Origin: Marinobacter sp. X15-166B
GTDB lineage: Bacteria > Pseudomonadota > Gammaproteobacteria > Pseudomonadales > Oleiphilaceae
Direction of reading: 5' to 3'
DNA: 64,000 nt
NCBI RefSeq assembly: GCF_001752365.1
Contig: NZ_MEIY01000001.1
Coordinates: 1,670,774-1,734,773, forward strand
The position numbers were made by a program, and so were the translations under genes. Of the stretch, positions 1-9,631 are shown in pieces. Under the pieces are notes generated by a model. It ran no database searches. It was not told the DNA's origin and was given only the letters and a program-made list of their open reading frames with translations. The first letter of the stretch is position 1, and every line of letters starts with the position of its first letter.

Positions 1-491
1 GGGTGGGTCTTGATGTTGGACAGTTGGGCGAGGATGTTCTCCCGCACCATGGAAGCCACGCAGGCGCGCTGGTTTTCATGGGTCCGGGCTTCGTTGACGA
101 TTTTGGCGGAATCGGCGTAGCGCAACCAGTGCCCCACCGCTGGCATTTGATCCATATTCTGGCCGGTGGCTATAGCGGTCATGGCGCCACAGTCGGAATG
201 ACCGCAAATGACAATGTCGGTCACCTTCAACGCTGATACGGCGTATTCCACCGACGCGGAGACCCCTCCCGGTTCCGGGCCATAGGAGGGCACAATATTA
301 CCCGCATTGCGGATCACAAACAGACCGCCGGGATCGTGCTGGGTAACAAGTTCCGGTACCAGGCGACTGTCGGAGCAGGAGATAAACAGCGTGCGGGGGT
401 TCTGTTGGTTCGCCAGATTCTTGAACAGATCGGCGCGTTCCGGGTACACCTCATTCTGAAATTTCAAAAAACCTTCAATAATGTCTTTCAT
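1..491 (-). CDS. Beta-class carbonic anhydrase (3' end outside window)
   Basis: Zinc enzyme that interconverts CO2 and bicarbonate in the cytoplasm. The gene reads leftward and runs off the window, so only about the first 163 residues are visible. The zinc-site residues of beta-class enzymes are all present: Cys39 and Asp41 in the ISCSDSR motif, and His98 and Cys101 in the CGHSDCGAM motif. The spacing matches the family. The start is the ATG at 489-491, which gives the usual short N-terminus (MKDIIEGF). The next gene, an AcuI-like reductase, lies about 200 bases away and is also leftward. Family assignment is secure; the physiological role (bicarbonate supply or cyanate metabolism) cannot be told from here. 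Confidence 0.95.
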   Translation of the reverse strand, partial: MKDIIEGFLKFQNEVYPERADLFKNLANQQNPRTLFISCSDSRLVPELVTQHDPGGLFVIRNAGNIVPSYGPEPGGVSASVEYAVSALKVTDIVICGHSDCGAMTAIATGQNMDQMPAVGHWLRYADSAKIVNEARTHENQRACVASMVRENILAQLSNIKTH

Positions 492-693
492 CACGAAAGG
501 CTCCAAGCCACTACCTGATTGATATCATTCATCTTACGTTCAGCACTTTGCAAGGTAAAAGAATGGTTGGTTATAAGTGAACCGGCCTTGTTGCGTGCCA
601 ATTTGGACAAATCGAACCGGCGGTGGATTATGCGCCTCGGCGCGGCCCGTTGGTATTACCCATAAGCACAACAAACGGGCACGGCCTCGACCT

Positions 694-1677
694 TCAGTTC
701 CGCACCGGCACCACCACCCGGCCACGCACCTGGCCGTCCAGCAGCTGGCGGGCCGCGTCGATGGCGTCCGCCAAAGCGATGTCGGTGGTCAGACTGTCCA
801 GCAGGGCGGTGTCCATGGTATCGGCCAGCCGCTGCCAGGCGTCCAGGCGCTCACTGCGGGGGGCCATCACGCTGTCGATGCCGTACAGGGTGATGCCCCG
901 TAAAATGAACGGTGCCACGGTGGCCGGCAAGTCCATCCCCGCCGCCAGACCGCAAGCGGCCACTGCCCCCCGGTACTGGATGCCGGCACACACGTTGGCC
1001 AGCACCTGACTGCCGGCCACATCCACCGCGCCCGCCCAGGTTTCTGCCGCCAGCGGCTTGCCCGGGCCGCTGAGTTCGGCGCGGTCGAGAATGTTGTTGG
1101 CCCCCAGTGACCGGAGGAAGTCCGACTCTTCCATGCGCCCGGTGACTGCGGTCACACTGAAACCCAGCCTGGCCAGCAAGGCGACCGCAATGCTGCCAAC
1201 CCCGCCGGCCGCACCGGTGACCAGTATGTCGCCCGAGGCGGGGGTCAGGCCGTGTTTCTCCAGTGCCATCACGCACAGCATGGCGGTGTAGCCGGCGGTA
1301 CCCAGGGCCATGGCGTGCCGGCTGCTCATGGTCGCCGGTAGCGGAATCAACCAGTCGCCGGACACCTGGGCTTTTTCCGCCAGCCCGCCCCAGTGCTTTT
1401 CACCCACCCCCCAGCCATTGAGGATTACCTGGTCTCCGGGTTTAAAATCGGGGTGCTCGGAGTGCGCGACCCGGCCGGCAAAATCAATCCCCGGAATCAT
1501 CGGATACTGTTTGGCAATCGGTGCCCGACCGGTGATGGCCAGGGCGTCTTTGTAGTTGAGGGTGGAGTACTCCACATCCACCTGGACATCGCCGGCGGGT
1601 AACCGGGCTTCGTCCACCTCGCGCAACGCGACCTGCTGCTCATCCCGGGTGCCTTCAATCACAATTGCTGTAAACAT
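694..1677 (-). CDS. acuI: AcuI/YhdH-type acryloyl-CoA reductase (MDR family)
   Basis: NADPH-dependent medium-chain reductase of the YhdH/AcuI group, which reduces acryloyl-CoA to propionyl-CoA. It protects cells from acryloyl-CoA formed from 3-hydroxypropionate, DMSP or propionate routes. The protein is 327 residues, the usual length. It has an N-terminal GroES-like half ([10 protein letters not shown]) and a Rossmann half with the GAAGGVGS nucleotide-binding loop. The zinc-binding cysteine cluster of alcohol dehydrogenases is absent, as expected for this group. The ATG at 1675-1677 is chosen because a GGAG motif precedes it by six bases and it starts the conserved MFTAIVIEG. It lies 31 bases after a LysR gene on the same strand and may be co-transcribed with it. 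The exact substrate is inferred from family only. Confidence 0.85.
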   Translation of the reverse strand: MFTAIVIEGTRDEQQVALREVDEARLPAGDVQVDVEYSTLNYKDALAITGRAPIAKQYPMIPGIDFAGRVAHSEHPDFKPGDQVILNGWGVGEKHWGGLAEKAQVSGDWLIPLPATMSSRHAMALGTAGYTAMLCVMALEKHGLTPASGDILVTGAAGGVGSIAVALLARLGFSVTAVTGRMEESDFLRSLGANNILDRAELSGPGKPLAAETWAGAVDVAGSQVLANVCAGIQYRGAVAACGLAAGMDLPATVAPFILRGITLYGIDSVMAPRSERLDAWQRLADTMDTALLDSLTTDIALADAIDAARQLLDGQVRGRVVVPVRN

Positions 1678-1708
1678 GACCATCTCCATTTTTGTTGGTT
1701 GTTTGTTC

Positions 1709-2710
1709 TCAGGTTTCGGCAAGGCCGTAGTCGGTTGGCGTGCTGAGATTGCCCAGGGCGGTGTTGTCGAACAGCGGTCGCCCTTCCCACAGGCCGTCTG
1801 CAACCTGAAGAGTAACCTGATTCATGATGGTTTGGGCAAGTTTCAGGGTGGCGAGCGCGGGAGGCATGTCTCTGGGGGTTACCATGGCCAGCGACCGGTG
1901 AAGCTCCGGGGTGTCGATGGGCACCGCGACCAGTTCATTGCGCATGACCATCTCGTGCACGGAGGCCAGGGACAGTACGGTATACCCCAGCCCCCGCTGC
2001 ACCAGGTCGGTCAGCAGGGGCCAGGCATTGACCTCAATGGCGACCTGCAGTTGCTGCTGATGCTTCATGGCTTCCTTTTCCAGCAGTTCGCGCAGACCGT
2101 GCTTCTCTTCGGGCATCACCAGCGGCAGGTTGAGCACCGCTTGCAGGGAAATGCTCGGGCATTGGGCCAGCTCACTGTGAGGGGGGCAAATCAGGTAAAA
2201 GCGTTCTTCAATCAGTGGCGTGCGTTGCACATTCTTCTGTTTGCCGTGGTGGTAAGTAATCGCCAGATCCACCCGATGCTGCGACACCATCTGCTGTAAG
2301 GTGCCGCTCATGGCCGATTTGACCGACAGAGTGACGCGGGGATAATTGCGCCGATACTCCTCAATGACCCCTGCGGCGAAGGTGCGCGCTGCGGTCGGCA
2401 GCATGCCGAGTACGATGTTCCCGGTCACTTCGCCGGCGATGGCGGCCACTGCCGCCTGGGTGCGCTCCAGTTCCTGGAAAATAGCCTGGGCTTTTTCATA
2501 CAGCAGTTCACCGGCGGCGGTGAGCGCCACGCCGCGGCCGTGACGCACAAACACCTCGACAGCCAGCGCTTCTTCCATCAAGCGGATCTGACGGCTGAGG
2601 GCCGGCTGGGCGACGAACAGTTTTTCGGCAGCACGGCTGAAACTGCCGACCCTGGCGATGGTCAGGAAGGTGTTGAGCTGGCGAAGGTCAATGTTCAGCT
2701 GGAACGACAT
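1709..2710 (-). CDS. LysR-family transcriptional regulator
   Basis: DNA-binding regulator of 333 residues. The N-terminal winged HTH is clear (residues about 8-65; [20 protein letters not shown]), followed by a LysR effector-binding domain ([10 protein letters not shown] onward). The HTH resembles the NAC/CysB-like part of the family by eye. It is upstream of the acuI-like gene on the same strand and divergent from the thioesterase-permease pair. It therefore probably acts on the 175-base gap between them, which holds repeated GTATATA elements. The inducer is unknown. Confidence 0.9.
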   Translation of the reverse strand: MSFQLNIDLRQLNTFLTIARVGSFSRAAEKLFVAQPALSRQIRLMEEALAVEVFVRHGRGVALTAAGELLYEKAQAIFQELERTQAAVAAIAGEVTGNIVLGMLPTAARTFAAGVIEEYRRNYPRVTLSVKSAMSGTLQQMVSQHRVDLAITYHHGKQKNVQRTPLIEERFYLICPPHSELAQCPSISLQAVLNLPLVMPEEKHGLRELLEKEAMKHQQQLQVAIEVNAWPLLTDLVQRGLGYTVLSLASVHEMVMRNELVAVPIDTPELHRSLAMVTPRDMPPALATLKLAQTIMNQVTLQVADGLWEGRPLFDNTALGNLSTPTDYGLAET

Positions 2711-2783
2711 ATACGGCTCCTGCCCGGAAAGGCCGTTAAAAGGTGAGCGGGCACGCCGAGATCAGCGTGGAAAACTGCTAGCC

Positions 2784-2819
2784 ATACAAAAAGTATATAG
2801 GCTGTATATAAAGTATATA
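2784..2819. promoter_or_regulatory. Repeated GTATATA elements in a divergent promoter region
   Basis: Three copies of GTATATA begin at 2793, 2804 and 2813, spaced 11 and 9 bases, about one DNA helical turn. The first overlaps a small inverted repeat, ATAC-N5-GTAT (2784-2796). The gap lies between a leftward LysR gene and a rightward thioesterase gene. The layout suits a LysR binding region overlapping the promoters. The AT-rich stretch could also simply contain -10 elements. Confidence 0.4.
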
Positions 2820-2885
2820 ATAGAGGTATTTTGAGCCTGGTGGTATTCTGATCACCGTCTATCAACATCGCAACGAGACGACCGT

Positions 2886-3326
2886 ATGACCAACACCAAC
2901 TTACATGCCGAAAATGAGGGATTGAGTGGGTTTCGGGAACTCCTCGGTTTCACCGTGACGGAGTGGAGCCCCGGACGTGTGGTCATCGATGCGCCGGTGC
3001 TTGCGCACCATCTCAACCGCAACGGTTTCGTGCACGGCGGGGTTCTGACTTCCCTGCTGGATAGCGCGTCCGGGCTGTGCGGGACCTTTTGCCCGGTACC
3101 CGGCAACATTCGCCGCTGCGGCACTGTCTCGCTGGCTACGCAATTCATGAGTCCGGTTCAGGACGGGGTGTTGCGCGTGGTGGCCCGGCAATTGAGCCGG
3201 GGGCGCAAAATCTTTTTTACCGACGCTCAGGTCCATTGTGGCGACACGCTCGTGGCGACCGCGCAGGGTTCCTTTCGTTACATCCTGGGGGGCGACAACG
3301 AAGAGGGCGTGCCGGCGTCGCAGTGA
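2886..3326 (+). CDS. PaaI-family hotdog thioesterase
   Basis: Probable acyl-CoA thioesterase of 146 residues with a single hotdog domain. The PaaI signature is visible around residues 41-60: HHLNRNGFVHGG followed by an acidic residue (Asp59) in the helix. Members hydrolyse aryl- or acyl-CoA and often rescue CoA in catabolic clusters. The stop codon TGA overlaps the ATG of the following permease gene (TGATG at 3324-3328), so the two are very likely translationally coupled. The substrate may be a CoA ester made by the neighbouring CoA-transferase and acyl-CoA dehydrogenase; that is inference from context. Confidence 0.85.
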   Translation: MTNTNLHAENEGLSGFRELLGFTVTEWSPGRVVIDAPVLAHHLNRNGFVHGGVLTSLLDSASGLCGTFCPVPGNIRRCGTVSLATQFMSPVQDGVLRVVARQLSRGRKIFFTDAQVHCGDTLVATAQGSFRYILGGDNEEGVPASQ

Positions 3327-4660
3327 TGGCAACAGCGACGGCAATGTTCCGCTTCCGGTCGAGTCTGGCCTATCTGGCCCTGGGTGCGAGCCTGGCGACC
3401 TTTTTACCGGGGAGCGCGTCTGCGGTGGTGGTGATCGCGGGCGTGGCGATTTTGCTGGGGTGGCGGCAACTGCGTCCCGTCGCCCGGGGAATCGCCGTGC
3501 TGGTCTTCGCCGTCAGCCTGTTTTCCCTGTTGGCAGACCCCGGTGTGCTTGCCAGCGCCAGCCAGAGTATGGCCGGTATTGTCGGCTTGGTACTGGCGGT
3601 GATGCTGCTGTCGGCGGTGCTCAGCACCTCCGAGGATTTAGGTGTGATTTCGCGGAGTTTGTTCAATGGGCGCTCTGCCAGTCGTTATCTGGGCTTGAGT
3701 CTGGGCACCTGGATGCTGTCCTTTCCACTGAATTTCGGGGCCGTGGGGCTGACCGCGCCGATGATTGGTCAGCAGGTGCAGAGTGCCGGTGATGGCGCCT
3801 CCACGCGCAACGCGGCCCGGGCCGTGCTCCGCGGGTTTGGTGGTTCGCCCATGGCGTCGCCCTTGTCGATCGCGGTGGTCATGACGATCACCCTGTTGCC
3901 AGGGCTGGCCAGTTGGACACTGCTGGTCTGGAGCGTGCCATTTGCATTGACCTACCTGTTGGTCGGGGCTTTGTTCCGGGAGCAGGAAATGGCTGTGCCG
4001 GCACAGGCGCAGGTCACCGCCAGCAGTGATGAACGGGCCCTGTGGCCCTGGCTGAGATTTATTGGCCTGGCGCTGTTGATTGCGCTGCAGGCCTTTGCCC
4101 TCAATACTTGGGTAAACCTCAAGTATTCGCAGGCGGTGACGCTGAGCTGCCTTACCGCAGTCACCCTGCTGCTCGCGGTGAGGCGCTTGGTGACCGGGGT
4201 CGCCAATCTGCCGTCCATGGCGAATGTGGCGAATGAACTTGCCATCATGGGGGGCGCGTCCTTTCTGGGTGGTGCCCTGGCGGTCATGGCACTGAGTTCG
4301 CTGGGCAGTCATTTCGCCTTGCCGGACTGGGCGTACCCGGTGACCGTGTTCTGTATTCCCTGGCTGTTCTTTGCCGCCGGGGCGATGGGCGCCAACCCCA
4401 TCGTTTCGGCATCCGTGATCGGCGGTGTTTTGGGGCCGCTCTGGCCGGAACCGGCGCTATTGGGACTGGGTGTCGCCATGGTAACCGGTTGGGGGGTGAG
4501 TACCGCGGGTACACCCTATACCGCCAACGTTATGCTGTTGGAACGGTTTACCGGCTATAAAACCCGGATGGCTACCTATGGCTGGAACCTGTCCTTTTCA
4601 CTGTTTTTTCTGGGGCTCAGCGGCTGTTTCAGCGCAACCATCGTGCTTGTCTCGTCCTGA
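3326..4660 (+). CDS. Multi-pass membrane protein, putative organic-acid permease
   Basis: Hydrophobic protein of 444 residues with about ten or more predicted membrane segments. Its start overlaps the thioesterase stop (TGATG), which decides the start codon. Two similar-looking loop regions, one near residue 135 (LNFGAVGLTAPMIG) and one near residue 360 (GANPIVSASVIGG, then STAGTPYTANVML), suggest an inverted-repeat transporter fold like that of ion-transporter superfamily carriers. I do not recognise the family with certainty. A role in moving a carboxylic acid that the linked CoA enzymes use is inference only. No signal peptide or soluble domain is seen. Confidence 0.6.
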   Translation: MATATAMFRFRSSLAYLALGASLATFLPGSASAVVVIAGVAILLGWRQLRPVARGIAVLVFAVSLFSLLADPGVLASASQSMAGIVGLVLAVMLLSAVLSTSEDLGVISRSLFNGRSASRYLGLSLGTWMLSFPLNFGAVGLTAPMIGQQVQSAGDGASTRNAARAVLRGFGGSPMASPLSIAVVMTITLLPGLASWTLLVWSVPFALTYLLVGALFREQEMAVPAQAQVTASSDERALWPWLRFIGLALLIALQAFALNTWVNLKYSQAVTLSCLTAVTLLLAVRRLVTGVANLPSMANVANELAIMGGASFLGGALAVMALSSLGSHFALPDWAYPVTVFCIPWLFFAAGAMGANPIVSASVIGGVLGPLWPEPALLGLGVAMVTGWGVSTAGTPYTANVMLLERFTGYKTRMATYGWNLSFSLFFLGLSGCFSATIVLVSS

Positions 4661-4754
4661 ACTTTAGACCTCGCTTCTGAAATCCAGAGGCTCACTAGTT
4701 TGCTGTCCTGCTGATTGGGCAGAATTCGTCAACTTGCAATGTATGGAGGCCGTG

Positions 4755-5914
4755 ATGGCGCTTGATCAAGAAACCCTGAACCAGTTTGTCGACAGTGTTC
4801 GCCGCTATGTGCGCGAACGCCTCATTCCGTTGGAAATGCAGGTTGCGGAAGACGATCTGATCCCGGAAGAAGTGATTGACGAAATGAAGGAGATGGGGCT
4901 GTTCGGACTGTCCATCCCGGAGGAGTTTGGTGGTCTGGGTCTGAGCATGGCCGAAGAAGTGGCCATCATCCAGGAGATGGGTTACACCTCGCCGGCGTTT
5001 CGTTCCATGTTCGGTACCAACGTTGGCATCGGCTCCCAGGGCATCGTGATTGACGGTACCCCCGAGCAGAAAGCCCATTATTTGCCCAAGCTGGCCAGCG
5101 GCGAACTGGTGGGGTCGTTTGCGCTCACCGAAGCTGACGCCGGCTCGGATGCGGGTTCGGTGATGACCAGCGCCCGACGGGATGGCGATGGGTACATCCT
5201 GAATGGCACCAAGCGCTTTATCACCAACGCACCCCGCGCCGGCGTGTTCACCGTGATGGCCAGAACCGGCACCCGCGAAGAAGGCGGACGGGGGTGTCGG
5301 CGTTCCTGGTGGACGCGGATCTGCCGGGTATTTCCTTGGGACAGCCGGACAAGAAGATGGGGCAGAAGGGGGCGCACACCTGTGACGTTATCTTCGACAA
5401 CGTCCGGGTGCCGGCGGATGCCCTGATTGGCGGCAAAGAGGGTCAGGGATTCAAAACCGCGATGAAGGTACTGGATCGCGGGCGTTTGCACATCAGTGCC
5501 CTGAGTGTGGGCACGGCCAAACGCCTGATTGATGAAAGCCTTGGTTACGCCACCCAGCGCAAGCAGTTTGGCACTGAAATCGCCAACTTCCAGCTGGTGC
5601 AGGCCATGCTGGCCGACAGCCAGACCGAGTATTACGCCGGTAAGTGCATGGTGGAAGAAACCGCCCGCTCTTACGACGCGGGCACCGCCGTGGCCATGAA
5701 CGCGGCCAGCTGCAAACTGTACTGTACCGAAATGGTGGGCCGGGTGGCCGACCGCGCGGTACAGATTCACGGCGGCGCCGGCTACATCAGTGAATACTGT
5801 GTGGAGCGTTTCTACCGGGATGTGCGCTTGTTCCGGCTGTACGAGGGCACCTCGCAGATTCAGCAACTGGTGATCGCCAAACAGATGATTCGTAACAGTC
5901 AGGACGCAGTCTAA
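4755..5914 (+). pseudogene. Acyl-CoA dehydrogenase, broken by one frameshift
   Basis: FAD enzyme that oxidises an acyl-CoA to a 2-enoyl-CoA. The 5' frame (from the ATG at 4755, with GGAGG about five bases upstream) encodes the N-terminal helical and middle domains (SFALTEADAGSDAGS) up to about residue 178. The rest continues in another frame from about 5291 (GVSAFLVDADLPGIS) to the stop at 5914. The catalytic Glu lies in YEGTSQIQ near the C-terminus. The break sits at a run of five G (5290-5294); adding one G would restore a continuous protein of about 386 residues. Either a real mutation or a homopolymer sequencing error is possible. The next gene, a CoA-transferase, starts 14 bases after the stop, consistent with one operon. 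Substrate unknown, perhaps a dicarboxylyl-CoA. Confidence 0.85.
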
Positions 5915-5928
5915 GCCGGGAGTTAGCT

Positions 5929-7152
5929 ATGTCAGGCCCTTTATCAGGTATTCGTGTGCTTGATCTGTCCCGCGTTATGGCGGGGCCCTGGTGCACCCAG
6001 ATTCTCGCGGATTTGGGCGCCGAGGTTATCAAAATTGAACGTCCGGGTGTGGGGGATGACACCCGTCATTGGGGGCCACCCTGGCTGAAGGATGCGCAGG
6101 GCAAGGCCACCAAACAGTCTGCGTATTATCTGTCCGCCAACCGGGGCAAACACTCGGTGACCGTGGACCTTGGCAGCCCGGATGGACAGGCACTGATCAA
6201 GGAGCTGGCGGCCGAGTGCGACGTGCTGGTGGAAAACTTCAAAACCGGGGGGTTAGCAAAAAAAGGACTGGGCTATGCGGATCTGGCCAGTATCAACCCG
6301 GGGCTGGTGTATTGCTCCATCACCGGATTCGGACAAACCGGCCCCATGGCCAATGACGCCGGCTACGACTATCTGATTCAGGCGCAGTCCGGGTTGATGA
6401 GCATTACCGGGGTCGCCGACGGGCAGCCCGGTGCAGGCCCGCAACGGGTCGGCATGGCGGTAGCGGACCTGACCACCGGCATGAACGCCGTAGTGGCCAT
6501 TCTTGCGGCCATTCACCATCGCTCCAAAACAGGGGAGGGCCAGCACATCGACATGGCCCTGCTGGACGTGCAGGTCAGCTGGCTGGCGAATCAGGCACTG
6601 AACTATTTCTGCAGTGGCGAGGTGCCGGGGCGCACCGGGGAGTACCACCCGAACCTGGCCCCCTATCAGCCGTTCCCGACCCAGGATGGCCAGGTCATCA
6701 TCGCGGTGGGCAACGACGGTCAGTTCCAACGCCTGTGCGACGCGCTGGGGTGCCCTGAACTGGCGGAAGATGCTCGCTTTGCCACCAATCCACAACGGGT
6801 TCAGCACCGGCCGGAGCTGGTGGGCAAACTGTGTGAGATCACGCGCACCCGCACCAGCCGGGAATGGATGGATCGCCTGATCGGGGTGCATGTGCCCTGC
6901 GGCCCTATTCAGAACATTGCGGAGGTGTTTGAGGATCCGCAGGTGCAAGCCCGTCACATGAAGGTCGAACTGGAGCACCCGCAAGTGGGCAAGGTGCCGG
7001 GCATCGCCAATCCGATCAAATTCTCCAAGACCCGGCAGGTCTATCGCAAGGCTCCGCCTCTGCTGGGCGAAGATACGGACGCTGTGCTGCAGCGCTTGCT
7101 GGCCAAATCCCCGGAAGAGATCGCCGCCCTGCGCGCCCGTGGCGTGCTGTAA
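5929..7152 (+). CDS. Family III CoA-transferase (CaiB/BaiF type)
   Basis: Cytoplasmic enzyme of 407 residues that moves CoA between carboxylic acids. The N-terminus shows the family pattern GIRVLDLSRVMAGPWCTQ and the YYLSANRGK motif. Asp180 in VAVADLTTG aligns with the catalytic aspartate of the family, which forms the aspartyl-CoA intermediate. A GGGAG sequence precedes the ATG by seven bases. It lies between the acyl-CoA dehydrogenase and the fused hydratase/dehydrogenase, so it probably activates the acid that those enzymes degrade. It is similar by eye along its length to the second CoA-transferase at 25962-27176. The acid is not known; succinyl-CoA is a likely CoA donor by family precedent. 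Confidence 0.9.
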   Translation: MSGPLSGIRVLDLSRVMAGPWCTQILADLGAEVIKIERPGVGDDTRHWGPPWLKDAQGKATKQSAYYLSANRGKHSVTVDLGSPDGQALIKELAAECDVLVENFKTGGLAKKGLGYADLASINPGLVYCSITGFGQTGPMANDAGYDYLIQAQSGLMSITGVADGQPGAGPQRVGMAVADLTTGMNAVVAILAAIHHRSKTGEGQHIDMALLDVQVSWLANQALNYFCSGEVPGRTGEYHPNLAPYQPFPTQDGQVIIAVGNDGQFQRLCDALGCPELAEDARFATNPQRVQHRPELVGKLCEITRTRTSREWMDRLIGVHVPCGPIQNIAEVFEDPQVQARHMKVELEHPQVGKVPGIANPIKFSKTRQVYRKAPPLLGEDTDAVLQRLLAKSPEEIAALRARGVL

Positions 7153-7235
7153 TCGGTTCGCACATTTCTCTAGGCCCCCGGCCCGCCAGCCATGAGGCGG
7201 CCCGGGGCGTTTCATCTGACAGGAGAGTCACCTTT

Positions 7236-9350
7236 ATGTTGGTTTCTTATCATCGAGTCGACGAGCTGGGTGTGATCACGATTAACAACCCGCCGGTTAA
7301 CGCTCTGTCCCACGGCGTGCGCCAGGGCGTGCAGCAAGCGATCACTGCCGCTCAGGCCGACGACTCCAAAGCCATTGTTATCCTGTGTGAGGGCCGTACC
7401 TTTATCGCGGGTGCGGATATCACCGAATTCGGCAAGCCCATGCAGGCGCCTTCCTTGCCCGAGGTCAATGCGGCGCTGGAAGCGTCTGCCAAACCGGTGA
7501 TTGCCGCGCTCCATGGCACGGCTCTGGGCGGTGGTTTGGAACTGGCGTTGAGCTGCCATTACCGGTGTGCCACAGCCAGCGCCAAAGTCGGGTTGCCGGA
7601 AGTGACTCTGGGGCTGATCCCCGGGGCGGGCGGCACCCAGCGGGTACCCCGGTTAATCGGCGTGCCGGCCGCTTTGGACATGATCACCGGCGGCCACAGG
7701 ATTGGGGCGGAACAAGCGTTGGCACTGGGGCTGATCGATCGTCTGCTGGACGACACCCTTGAGGCCGGCGCGCTGGCCTACGCCCGGGAGCTGGTGGCCG
7801 CGGGCGCCGGACCAAGGCGGATCCGCGACATGAGCATCGCGGCCGACAGCTGTGACCCGGACACCATTGCGGCGTATCGCGACCGCTTGCACAAACGGCG
7901 CCGGGGCCAGGAGGCGCCGCAGATCATCGTCGATTGTGTCGAGGTGGCGATGACCACGCCGTTCGATGAAGGTCTGGCGTATGAGCGCGCCCGGTTCGTC
8001 GAGCGCACCCAGTCTGAACAGTCCGCAGCGTTGCGGCACATGTTCTTTGCCGAGCGTCAGGCGCCGAAAGTGCCGGGGTTGGACCAAGCGGTCGCGCCGC
8101 GCAACATTGAGCGGGTGGCGGTGGTGGGTGCCGGCACCATGGGCGGCGGCATCGCCATGGCGTTCGCCAACGCGGGCATACCGGTCACCCTGCTGGAGCG
8201 TGACCAGGAAGGCCTGGACGCTGGTCTGGCGCTGATTGACAAGAATTACGGGATCACCGTCAGCAAGGGCAAACTGACCCCGGACGAGGCGAGCGAACGG
8301 CAGGCGCTGATTGCCGGCACCACGGATTACCAGGCGCTGGCCAAGGTCGAGCTGGTGATCGAGGCGGTGTTTGAAAACATGGACGTCAAGAAGCAGGTGT
8401 TTGCGCGTCTTGATGAGGTCTGTAAACCCGGCGCGATTCTGGCGACCAACACCTCCTATCTGGACATAAACGAAATTGCCGCAGCCACCACCCGGCCCGA
8501 GGACGTGGTGGGTCTGCACTTCTTCAGTCCGGCCAACGTCATGCGTTTGCTGGAGGTGGTGCGTGCCGCGCACACGGCCGATGCGGTCATCGCCACGGCC
8601 ATGGCACTGGGTCGCCGGATTGGTAAGGTGCCGGTGCTGGCCGGGGTGTGCTTTGGCTTCATTGGTAACAGGATGTTGCGACAGTACGTGCGCGAAGCCC
8701 AGTTGTGCCTGATTGAAGGCGCCGAGCCGGCGCAGATCGACGGGGTGCTGACCCGCTTTGGTATGGCCATGGGGCCGTTGGCGGTGGGCGACCTGTCCGG
8801 GCTGGATATCAGCTACAAGGCCCGCCAGGCATTGACCCGGGAGCAAAAGGGCGACCCGCGCAGCTATGCAATCGCCGATGCGCTGGTGGAAATGGGCCGG
8901 CTGGGGCAAAAAACCGGAGCCGGCTATTACCGTTATGATCCGCAAACCCGGGCCCGCACTGCCGACCCGGAGGTTCTGGCAGTGATTGAGGCACAAGCGG
9001 AGAAACACGGGGTAACCCGCCGTGAGCTGAGCGATGAGGAAATTCTGGATCGCCATTTGATGGCCCTGATCAATGAGGGTTTCCGTATCCTTGAAGAAGG
9101 CATCGCCCAGCGTCCGAGTGATATCGACGCCGTGTATGTGCACGGTTACGGGTTCCCGGCGTACCGGGGCGGCCCCATGTTCTACGCCGGCCGGCGCGGC
9201 CTGCGGGCGGTGCGGGAGCGCATCGAGGGTCTTCACGCCAGCACCGGGGAAGCCCATTGGCAGCCTGCACCGCTGTTGGTGGAACTGGTCGAGGCTGACC
9301 AGACGCTGGATGACTGGCTGGCCAGCCGCACGCGGGCCGCCGGGCAGTAA
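7236..9350 (+). CDS. Fused enoyl-CoA hydratase / 3-hydroxyacyl-CoA dehydrogenase (FadB/FadJ-like)
   Basis: Beta-oxidation protein of 704 residues. Residues 1 to about 190 form a crotonase domain with the oxyanion-hole segments FIAGADITEF and GTALGGGLELALS, and the catalytic-region motif LPEVTLGLIPGAGG. From about residue 290 comes the NAD-binding domain of 3-hydroxyacyl-CoA dehydrogenase (VAVVGAGTMGGGIA) with HFFSPANVM, followed by two C-terminal dehydrogenase domains. It would hydrate a 2-enoyl-CoA and oxidise the 3-hydroxyacyl-CoA to the 3-oxoacyl-CoA. The AGGAGAG sequence eight bases before the ATG supports the start. No thiolase gene is in the window, so the final cleavage must come from elsewhere. 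It could also process crotonyl-CoA from the GcdH-like enzyme at 27-28 kb. Confidence 0.93.
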   Translation: MLVSYHRVDELGVITINNPPVNALSHGVRQGVQQAITAAQADDSKAIVILCEGRTFIAGADITEFGKPMQAPSLPEVNAALEASAKPVIAALHGTALGGGLELALSCHYRCATASAKVGLPEVTLGLIPGAGGTQRVPRLIGVPAALDMITGGHRIGAEQALALGLIDRLLDDTLEAGALAYARELVAAGAGPRRIRDMSIAADSCDPDTIAAYRDRLHKRRRGQEAPQIIVDCVEVAMTTPFDEGLAYERARFVERTQSEQSAALRHMFFAERQAPKVPGLDQAVAPRNIERVAVVGAGTMGGGIAMAFANAGIPVTLLERDQEGLDAGLALIDKNYGITVSKGKLTPDEASERQALIAGTTDYQALAKVELVIEAVFENMDVKKQVFARLDEVCKPGAILATNTSYLDINEIAAATTRPEDVVGLHFFSPANVMRLLEVVRAAHTADAVIATAMALGRRIGKVPVLAGVCFGFIGNRMLRQYVREAQLCLIEGAEPAQIDGVLTRFGMAMGPLAVGDLSGLDISYKARQALTREQKGDPRSYAIADALVEMGRLGQKTGAGYYRYDPQTRARTADPEVLAVIEAQAEKHGVTRRELSDEEILDRHLMALINEGFRILEEGIAQRPSDIDAVYVHGYGFPAYRGGPMFYAGRRGLRAVRERIEGLHASTGEAHWQPAPLLVELVEADQTLDDWLASRTRAAGQ

Positions 9351-9575
9351 TCCGGAGGCTGTTGTAGCCCTCGAATTCCGGTTCCGGGTGCTTGCCCGGG
9401 GCCGGACACCCTGCTTGCCTCTCTTGCTTCTCTGAACCCGGCTCCGTTTCCGGGACTGCTGCTGATCCTCAATACCATCCTTTGCAATCAGTCGGTCACC
9501 GCTGTGGTCCCGTGGCTGAACAAAAACACCTTGCACCTGTTCATTGAATATGTGAAATTACGCACAGAGTAATGA

Positions 9576-9600
9576 GCGAACACAAGTTCGATACGCGAAC
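9576..9600. promoter_or_regulatory. Putative operator upstream of tctC (copy 1)
   Basis: Contains GCGAAC (9576-9581), AGTTCG (9585-9590) and CGAAC (9596-9600). The inner pair GTTCG-N5-CGAAC is a perfect inverted repeat and contains the T-N11-A pattern of LysR sites. A closely similar 25-base element occurs at 15096-15120 before the second tctC. It lies 31 bases before the start codon. Confidence 0.5.
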
Positions 9601-9631
9601 ATGATTGTCACTGAGTAGGACACGCACAAAA

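Noticed and set aside
5286..5300. Programmed frameshift in the acyl-CoA dehydrogenase gene
   Set aside because: No slippery heptamer of the usual type or downstream stimulator is visible, and the family does not use recoding. Mutation or a homopolymer error is simpler.
7653..9536. Open frame of about 627 codons on the minus strand opposite the fused hydratase/dehydrogenase gene
   Set aside because: It is a mirror of a highly conserved gene in GC-rich DNA. The translation has low-complexity His/Gln/Arg-rich sequence and no family motif.
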